The notes below the pieces were generated by a model. It was not told the DNA's origin, did not search any database, and saw nothing but the letters and a program-made list of their open reading frames with translations. The translations under genes were made by a program, and so were the position numbers. From NCBI GenBank assembly GCA_035693785.1, contig DASSFZ010000008.1, positions 1 through 28,365 on the forward strand: a DNA stretch of 28,365 bases, given 5' to 3'. Below are positions 8,901 through 12,905 of this stretch, one piece after another (position 1 is the first letter of the stretch; each line of letters begins with the position of its first letter). Source of the DNA: DASSFZ01 sp035693785. GTDB taxonomy: Bacteria; Chloroflexota; Anaerolineae; Fen-1058.

Positions 8901-9257
8901 CCCGGCGCATTGCGCGGCGACAGGCAGTTGCTCAAGCAGGCCATCTCGAATCTGATCGATAACGCCGTCAAGTACACGCCCGCGGGCGGCTCGGTGGAGG
9001 TCGCTGTGGACGAGCGTGATAGCTGGGCCATCGTGCGGGTGACCGACAACGGCATCGGCATCGCCGCCGTCGATCAGCCGCGCCTGTTCGAGAAATTCTA
9101 TCGCGTCAAGCGTCGTGACACGATCGACATTCGCGGCACCGGGTTGGGGCTGGCTATCGTCAAATCGATCGCCGAATGGCATCACGGGCGCGTGTGGGTC
9201 GAGAGCCACTTGGGCAAGGGGGCGACGTTCTACATCGCGCTGCCGACGGAAGGATAA
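5937..9257 (+). CDS. Large membrane sensor histidine kinase (multi-TM, Cache-like, HAMP, GAF, PAS, HisKA, HATPase_c)
   Basis: An 1106-residue sensor kinase. Residues 30-235 hold about six membrane segments with a Gly/Ala-rich core, resembling a MASE- or 5TMR-like sensory membrane domain. Another helix (257-282) is followed by an extracytoplasmic Cache-like domain (about 285-525), a helix (528-550) and a HAMP domain with RRITQPLVHLTQAAGRIAQG (551-570). Next come a GAF domain (about 620-765), a PAS domain (772-880) and the kinase core. The H-box is FVATVSHDLRSPLTYM with His894; the N-box is SNLIDNAVKYTP (1004-1015), and the ATP lid has DNGIG (1037-1041) and GTGLGLAI (1067-1074). All catalytic motifs are intact. 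No response regulator is adjacent. GTG 5937 is the longest start; ATG 5964 fits the promoter better. It diverges from the lysine-free membrane module and might regulate or respond to it (inference). The stimulus is unknown. Confidence 0.9.
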   Translation: MTPGDSFTIMSIQLPDGSILSFSLPQRFDSAVIVATYVLSAVLVFVISLPSFRGLRRGQWALLACLAVISVPLNAILLVPASALASSTLAPLLSKLAPAPLLGWFCMLLAGAWLGAGPAMLIGFTGGLGRWLLAGGRFTQPAEMALIAAAAAFFMQQNYRGRLASAVRKPLVAGLIAGLLAAFISVFAVFASMPGEAPTAADYTLSTVGYATLLALGEGLINSLLVQLACLAFPSMRRMVSAARAPFYARSLSRRLWTSILPITFVTITVQVVVVGLTALNVAYRQAETQLSRYTQATADLLDLFFLDGEAILFQFAQDGRLQSDDVRARQAYLESALRSIPFFDELLLVDANGQVLAAARLPAVGDESPAQVTPQEESRLERTLQTGAPQRTSVYDDGQGRPMMSYIQPSTSVVPPGGAVVGRTRLSTNPRIGAIRRTLPNTLDAGLGYVVDDNSLITIHPDPDAERRQWLFDRSQAAIGDSGSAYVDRYADGSRRVIVVREIANAAWQVATEMPYSNIVRAAGEISVPLIGMFAVIMIGAFVLIPLISRRITQPLVHLTQAAGRIAQGELDRPVTEAGEDEVGQLGVAFEGMRQSLKGRLEDLSLLLRVSRSVADSLDLERGIPPILEAAMQVTSSQGQPPAARTARLLVFDEDGKPLRALTCGEGPAQLTPLDEALATITVRDERPLIIENVARSRGALDPKLAGPGVRAIVTLPLWRSNRALGVMWLGYPEARRFSDSEVGLLVTLAGQAAVFLENVGLYDAAEGGRKRLQAVLSSTIDAVLVTDSQNRILLCNPAAEAAFGLSSGDATGRPAGEVITDPIVVDLLTERGDPVVRTAEVLMPDGRTLYGSASSILSGDNIRIGRVAVLRDITHLKELDAMKTEFVATVSHDLRSPLTYMRGYVTMIPMVGQVETKQQDYLDKITRGIEQMTTLIDDLLDLGRIEAGIGLVREPTRLADIAREAVESMQPQALARGLNLRLVESVPGALRGDRQLLKQAISNLIDNAVKYTPAGGSVEVAVDERDSWAIVRVTDNGIGIAAVDQPRLFEKFYRVKRRDTIDIRGTGLGLAIVKSIAEWHHGRVWVESHLGKGATFYIALPTEG

Positions 9258-9291
9258 GCGGTCGCCCGCTTCCGCAGTCGTCCCGTGCGGT

Positions 9292-9320
9292 TTGCCACAA
9301 TCGGTCCACTATGGTAAAAT
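9292..9320 (+). promoter_or_regulatory. Promoter of the rpsF-ssb-rpsR operon
   Basis: -35 TTGCCA (9292-9297), a 17-base spacer, then -10 TAAAAT (9315-9320) preceded by TGG, an extended -10. Transcription would begin near 9327, leaving a leader of about 105 bases before rpsF. Confidence 0.7.
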
Positions 9321-9335
9321 CTGTGCCGCTTTGAA

Positions 9336-9365
9336 GACAAACGGCGACCGGCGTGTCCGGTTGTC
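9336..9365 (+). promoter_or_regulatory. Leader hairpin upstream of rpsF, possible S6:S18 autoregulatory site
   Basis: In the rpsF leader, GACAAACGG (9336-9344) pairs with CCGGTTGTC (9357-9365) with one A-G mismatch, leaving a 12-base loop. An alternative inner CCGG/CCGG helix would leave a bulged ACGGCGA. In several phyla the S6:S18 complex binds a CCG-containing bulged hairpin in this leader to repress its own operon. The position and CCG content fit that idea, but I cannot confirm the consensus. Confidence 0.3.
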
Positions 9366-9431
9366 TCGCGTCTTTCCGCTCTTGACATTCGGATCAAGGG
9401 CAATCCCATGGAAAGGAGGTTTATCGCGAGC

Positions 9432-9719
9432 ATGCGCCCATATGAACTCATGTTCATCGTCCGGCCCGAGGTCGAAGGCGGGGACCTGAATGTTGTCGTC
9501 GACAGAGTCAAGAGTCTGGTGACCGGCGGCGGCGGCCAGGTGACCGAAGTCAACGCCTGGGGGCGACGCCAACTGGCCTATCCGATCCACAAGATCATGG
9601 AAGGCCAGTACTTTTTCGTGCGCGCCCAATTGCCGGCGCACGCCCTCGGCGGACTGGAACGCGATCTACGGCTCACCGAGCAGATTGTGCGTTATTTGAT
9701 CGTCCGCGCCGACGAGTGA
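9432..9719 (+). CDS. rpsF: 30S ribosomal protein bS6
   Basis: A 95-residue bS6, the usual length. It begins MRPYELMFIVRPE, as typical bS6 proteins do, and continues through WGRRQLAYPIHKIMEGQYFFVRAQLPA to LTEQIVRYLIVRADE. I chose ATG 9432 over the in-frame ATG at 9408 because the very strong Shine-Dalgarno AAAGGAGGT (9412-9420) would lie inside the coding sequence if the earlier ATG were used. bS6 binds the central domain of 16S rRNA together with bS18, which is encoded two genes downstream. It is the first gene of the operon. Confidence 0.96.
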   Translation: MRPYELMFIVRPEVEGGDLNVVVDRVKSLVTGGGGQVTEVNAWGRRQLAYPIHKIMEGQYFFVRAQLPAHALGGLERDLRLTEQIVRYLIVRADE

Positions 9720-9752
9720 AGAAGCGCTACGGACGCGAAGCGAGGTAGATCG

Positions 9753-10151
9753 ATGACACGCGGCTTGAATAAGGTCATGATTATCGGCCAGTTGGGGCGT
9801 GACCCGGAAATGCGCTATACGCCGAGTGGACGCCCCGTCACTTCGTTCAGTCTGGCTTCCAATCGGACCTGGATTACCAGCGAAGGAGAGCGGCGCGAAG
9901 AAACCGAGTGGTTCAACGTAGTCACCTGGGGCGGTCTTGCCGAAATCTGCAAGCAGCACCTGCACAAAGGTCAGACGATCTATGTGGAGGGCCGGCTCCA
10001 GACGCGCGGCTGGGAAGATCAAGAAGGCAAGAAACGCTTCCGCACCGAGATCGTCGCCAGCGAAATGATCATGCTGGGAGATCGGCGCGGCGAATCGGCG
10101 GACGAGAGCATCGGCGAAGGCGTTCCGGCCGACGAAGACTTTCCATTCTGA
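9753..10151 (+). CDS. ssb: Single-stranded DNA-binding protein
   Basis: A 132-residue SSB with an N-terminal OB fold: LNKVMIIGQLGRDPEMRYTPSG, then TEWFNVVTWGGLAEICKQHLHKGQTIYVEGRL. A short acidic linker follows, and the protein ends in DEDFPF, the conserved tip that recruits replication and repair partners. It binds single-stranded DNA as a tetramer in replication, recombination and repair. It lies 33 bases after rpsF and 55 bases before rpsR, the common bacterial order. GAGGT at 9742-9746 serves as the ribosome-binding site. The linker is short compared with proteobacterial SSBs (about 178 residues). Confidence 0.96.
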   Translation: MTRGLNKVMIIGQLGRDPEMRYTPSGRPVTSFSLASNRTWITSEGERREETEWFNVVTWGGLAEICKQHLHKGQTIYVEGRLQTRGWEDQEGKKRFRTEIVASEMIMLGDRRGESADESIGEGVPADEDFPF

Positions 10152-10206
10152 CTTTCACGCCCGGCTCGACGCCTCGCGCCGGACCCGATTCTAGGGAGGA
10201 TTCACC

Positions 10207-10551
10207 ATGGTCGAAGAGTTGAGGAGCGCTGAGCCTGGCAACAGCGCGTCCGAAGAACGAAGCGGCGCGGCGCCCGGCGCCCGGGGCGGCTCGGGTCCGC
10301 GCAGATCGCGCGGTGGGGGTGGCAAGCGCTTTCAGGGCAAGCCCAAGGTTTGCCTGTTCTGCGTCGAGAAAGGCCAGCACATTGATTACAAGCAGGCCGA
10401 TCTGCTGCGTCGCTTCATGAACGAAAGCGGCAAGATTCGGCCGCGCCGCCAGACGGGCACGTGCGCCCGCCACCAGCGCCTGCTGGCGGTCGCCATCAAG
10501 CGCGCACGGCATCTGGCGCTGATTCCGTTCACGACACGCCCGGCGCGCTAG
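10207..10551 (+). CDS. rpsR: 30S ribosomal protein bS18, N-terminally extended, zinc-motif form
   Basis: A 114-residue bS18. The conserved core starts near residue 41: KPKVCLFC, IDYKQADLLRRFMNESGKI, then PRRQTGTCARHQRLLAVAIKRARHLALIPF. Cys49, Cys52, Cys86 and His89 form the CxxC...CxxH set of the zinc-type (C+) variant. Residues 1-40 are an extra Ser/Gly/Arg-rich tail with GPRRSRGGGG, making the protein longer than the usual 75-90 residues. The ATG at 10207 has an excellent Shine-Dalgarno, GGGAGGA (10194-10200), six bases upstream, so the extension is probably real. bS18 pairs with bS6 on the 30S platform. Confidence 0.95.
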   Translation: MVEELRSAEPGNSASEERSGAAPGARGGSGPRRSRGGGGKRFQGKPKVCLFCVEKGQHIDYKQADLLRRFMNESGKIRPRRQTGTCARHQRLLAVAIKRARHLALIPFTTRPAR

Positions 10552-10597
10552 AACTATCGACGAATCGCGCTTCAGTGCCTCAGCGCCTCAGCGATTT

Positions 10598-11785
10598 ATG
10601 TCCAAGCGTCCACAGGCATCGCCACTTCCTAAGGAACTTTCCCGTAAGCATATTTCGCGCGCCCAGCGCGACGCGCAGCGAACCCGCATCCTGCTGTTCG
10701 CCGTGGGCGGAGCCGTCGTCGTTGCGATCCTGCTGATCGCCTTCGGCTTTGTGCGCGAGACCTTCATCACGCCGAACGAACCGGTGGCAATCGTAGGCAA
10801 TGAGCAGATCTTGACTCGACAGTTCCAGCAGCGCGTCCGTCTGAACCGCTATCAACTGCTCCAGCAATACAGCCTGCTTCAGAGCTTCGGTTCGAACGAC
10901 AGTGCGGCGCAGGTGCTGCAGCAACTGAACGATTCGATCAGCCTCGGCTCGCAGGCGATCAACGCGCTCGTCAACGAGGCGATCTATCGGCAGGCTGCGC
11001 CCAGTCTGGGCGTCGCCGTCACGCAAGACGAGGTGGACAAGCTCATCGAGGAAGGGTTTGGCTATTACCGCAACCCGCCGACGCCGGCGCCGACGAGCAC
11101 GCCGCGCCCCACGCCGACAGTGCCGCCGGATGCCACACCGACGCCGAACGCGACGGCAACAGCAACTGCCACGCCGCGCCCGACGTCCACCCCCATCACT
11201 GCCGAAGGATTCCAGTCGCTGTACCAAGCCCGCTTGAGCGAGCTGGCCGGCTTTGGATTCAACGAGGCAGACTTCCGGCGGCTCTTCGAGATGCAACTGA
11301 TCTCAGAGCGCGTGCAGGACATCATTGTCAGCGACGTGCCGACGATGACGGAGCAGGCGACCTTCCAGTTTATTCGGGCGCTCTCCCAATCCGACATCGA
11401 AGCGGTGCAGCAGGCTATCGCGGAGGAGGGTTTCGATGCCGTCTACGCCCAGGCGTTGTCGCAGACCCTGCCGATTTCAAACGTGCTCGGATCGGAGCTG
11501 CCGTTCCTGCCTAAGGAAGACCTGATCGAATCACCCGCGTTCGGCGCGGCGGTCGCCGATGCCGTGTTCACCACACCGATCAGCGACATGCTCGCTATCG
11601 TTACGGATCCCGCAGGCGTGTATTTCTACGTCGGCAGGGTGCCGGCACGCGAGGTGCGCGAGCTAGCGCCGGATGCGCTCGAGCGCCGGCAGGCTGCTGC
11701 CATTGAGGACTGGTTGACTCGACAGCGCGAGCAGTTGAATGCCCAGGTATTGACCTGGGAAGATCGCGTGCCGAACGATCCGTGA
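10598..11785 (+). CDS. Membrane-anchored SurA-like chaperone with degenerate parvulin domain
   Basis: A 395-residue protein. A basic N-terminus is followed by one membrane helix (about 31-52), then an extracytoplasmic SurA_N-like region starting VAIVGNEQILTRQFQQRVRL (63-82). This is interrupted by a 42-residue Pro/Thr linker (159-200). The helical SurA part then resumes (LSELAGFGFNEADFRRLFEMQL) and ends in a parvulin-like region (about 250-350). The rotamase histidine-containing HIL motif is not visible, so isomerase activity is doubtful and a chaperone role is more likely. The ATG at 10598 follows rpsR by 46 bases with no clear ribosome-binding site. A strong terminator comes after the gene. 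In many bacteria rplI follows rpsR; here this gene takes its place. It may assist folding of secreted proteins (inference from the family). Confidence 0.78.
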   Translation: MSKRPQASPLPKELSRKHISRAQRDAQRTRILLFAVGGAVVVAILLIAFGFVRETFITPNEPVAIVGNEQILTRQFQQRVRLNRYQLLQQYSLLQSFGSNDSAAQVLQQLNDSISLGSQAINALVNEAIYRQAAPSLGVAVTQDEVDKLIEEGFGYYRNPPTPAPTSTPRPTPTVPPDATPTPNATATATATPRPTSTPITAEGFQSLYQARLSELAGFGFNEADFRRLFEMQLISERVQDIIVSDVPTMTEQATFQFIRALSQSDIEAVQQAIAEEGFDAVYAQALSQTLPISNVLGSELPFLPKEDLIESPAFGAAVADAVFTTPISDMLAIVTDPAGVYFYVGRVPAREVRELAPDALERRQAAAIEDWLTRQREQLNAQVLTWEDRVPNDP

Positions 11786-11794
11786 GCTACATCC

Positions 11795-11809
11795 TGAGCG
11801 CAGCCGAAG
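11795..11809. repeat. Short interspersed repeat, copy 1 (TGAGCGCAGCCGAAG)
   Basis: This 15-base word lies between the SurA-like gene and its terminator. It recurs exactly at 12615-12629 inside the LysM protein gene. Related words of the CTGAGCGxAGxCGAAGG type are common intergenic elements in several bacterial phyla. Confidence 0.5.
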
Positions 11810-11835
11810 GACTCACGGCGTGCAAAACAGACTCG

Positions 11836-11873
11836 ACCTCCTGCAAGCGGTAGCCTGCGGGAGGTTTTCTTTT
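11836..11873 (+). terminator. Intrinsic terminator of the rpsF operon
   Basis: Stem ACCTCCTGCA (11836-11845) pairs with TGCGGGAGGT (11856-11865), ten pairs with one T-G wobble, around a 10-base loop. A TTTTCTTTT tract follows (11865-11873). It ends where the minus-strand LysM gene stops (11872), so it sits between two converging units. The opposite strand lacks an equally good T tract. Confidence 0.88.
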
Positions 11874-12807
11874 ACGGTGTCACGTTCGGACCCGGCGTAT
11901 TCGTCGGCGGCGGCACCGTCGTCGGTGGCGGCTCCGTGGTCAGCGTCGGGACGGTTGGCGACGGAGTATCAGTTGCCGGCGGATCGTCGAAAGTGGGTGT
12001 CGGCGTCGGCGACTGGGCAGGCGGCGTTTCGGTCGGGGGAGGGGAAGGGGAGGGGGCCCCTGGCGTTGTCGGCTCGGGCGTTACGAGGGTCTCCACCGGC
12101 GTTGGCGTCGGCGTGCCGGTGGGCGAGGGCGATGGAGTCGGCGTGGGAGTCGGGGTGAACGGTATGGCCACGGTAGGAATCGGCAGGCGCGGCACATACA
12201 AGATTTGGCCGACGCGGATCTTGTCGCTCGGCAGACAATTGGCCAGCATCAGCGCCTGTACGGTGCTGCCCGTCGCGCGGGCGATCGACGACAGTGTATC
12301 GCCCGGTCGCACCCTGTAGATCGTCCAGCCCAACGGCGGACCGCACACGGTCGGCCGGATGACGACGGTGGCGATCACCGCGACCGTCGGCGTCAGCGTG
12401 GGGGGCGCAGGTACGAACAGGATCATGTTCGGCGTCACGAAGGCGGCGACGAGGCAATTGTTGACCTGTAGCACAACGGGATCGATGCCGTAGCGTGCGG
12501 CGATGCCAGGCAAGTCTTCGCCCTCGGCGACGAGGTGGTCGATCCAGCCAGGCGGTCGCGGGCACGTGCTAGTCGGCACGAGTGTCGGCGTCCAGACGAC
12601 AGTCGGGCTTGTGGTGAGCGCAGCCGAAGCATCGGGCAATGCCGACGGTCCTGAAATAGGAGGTGCTGCCGAGGCAGTAGGGGATGGGACGCTGGTCAGC
12701 GAGGCGATCCTCAGGTCGCCCGCGGTGAGAACCAGACCGCTGGCGATGAGGGCGATGACGACGGCGCCGCTCACCAGGCCGCCGAGGAACTGCTGAAGGG
12801 TCTTCAC
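11872..12807 (-). CDS. Secreted or membrane-anchored protein with two LysM domains and a Pro/Thr-rich tail
   Basis: A 311-residue protein. A hydrophobic segment (8-30) gives membrane anchoring or a signal peptide, followed by a Ser/Pro/Thr linker. LysM 1 (about 82-134) has GWIDHLVAEGEDLPGIAARYG; LysM 2 (155-207) has GWTIYRVRPGDTLSSIARATG and IRVGQILYVP. The final 100 residues are almost entirely Pro, Thr and Ser. LysM domains bind peptidoglycan glycans, so this is probably a wall-associated protein with a stalk-like tail. Each LysM carries a Cys just before it and another in its NNC/ANC motif (Cys82/Cys118 and Cys155/Cys191), suggesting one disulfide per domain. The GTG start at 12807 lies in a partial duplication of the preceding kinase gene's 3' end, 65 bases after that gene, so the two are probably co-transcribed. 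Confidence 0.82.
   Translation of the reverse strand: MKTLQQFLGGLVSGAVVIALIASGLVLTAGDLRIASLTSVPSPTASAAPPISGPSALPDASAALTTSPTVVWTPTLVPTSTCPRPPGWIDHLVAEGEDLPGIAARYGIDPVVLQVNNCLVAAFVTPNMILFVPAPPTLTPTVAVIATVVIRPTVCGPPLGWTIYRVRPGDTLSSIARATGSTVQALMLANCLPSDKIRVGQILYVPRLPIPTVAIPFTPTPTPTPSPSPTGTPTPTPVETLVTPEPTTPGAPSPSPPPTETPPAQSPTPTPTFDDPPATDTPSPTVPTLTTEPPPTTVPPPTNTPGPNVTP
12615..12629. repeat. Short interspersed repeat, copy 2, inside the LysM gene
   Basis: Identical over 15 bases to 11795-11809. Here it encodes part of the low-complexity linker between the signal helix and the first LysM domain, a place that tolerates insertions. Confidence 0.45.
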
Positions 12808-12836
12808 ACGCCAGCCCCGTTACCGCCTGCTGAACC
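12801..12836. repeat. Direct repeat A: degenerate second copy of the kinase 3' end
   Basis: A 36-base copy, 30 of 36 identical to 12870-12905, which encodes the last residues and stop of the sensor kinase. On the minus strand both read as a Gly-rich tail, GSTGGNGAGA in the gene and GSAGGNGAGV here, followed by TGA. The LysM gene start codon lies inside this copy. Confidence 0.7.
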
Positions 12837-12841
12837 AAGAC

Positions 12842-12862
12842 GGGCAGGCGCAAGGCCTGCCC
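12842..12862. repeat. Palindromic interspersed repeat, intergenic copy
   Basis: GGGCAGGC (12842-12849), loop GCAAG, GCCTGCCC (12855-12862): eight perfect pairs. The same hairpin, with the loop-closing pair swapped, occurs within the kinase gene at 14891-14911. It could also act as a transcript-stabilising or weak terminating hairpin between the kinase and LysM genes. Confidence 0.65.
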
Positions 12863-12869
12863 CTACGAG

Positions 12870-12905
12870 TCTTCACGCTCCAGCTCCGTTGCCGCCAGTT
12901 GAACC
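12870..12905. repeat. Direct repeat B: 3' end of the sensor kinase gene
   Basis: The functional copy of the 36-base repeat, containing the kinase stop codon. See repeat A at 12801-12836, 33 bases away. Confidence 0.7.

Noticed and set aside
9256..9271. Terminator after the sensor kinase (AAGCGG-TCGC-CCGCTT)
   Set aside because: Only six pairs and no T tract follows, so it was not called as a terminator.
11065..11397. Minus-strand open frame opposite the Pro/Thr linker of the SurA-like protein, reading Gly/Val repeats
   Set aside because: Mirror of an ACG/CCG-rich linker; repeat-like composition arises from the complementary codons.
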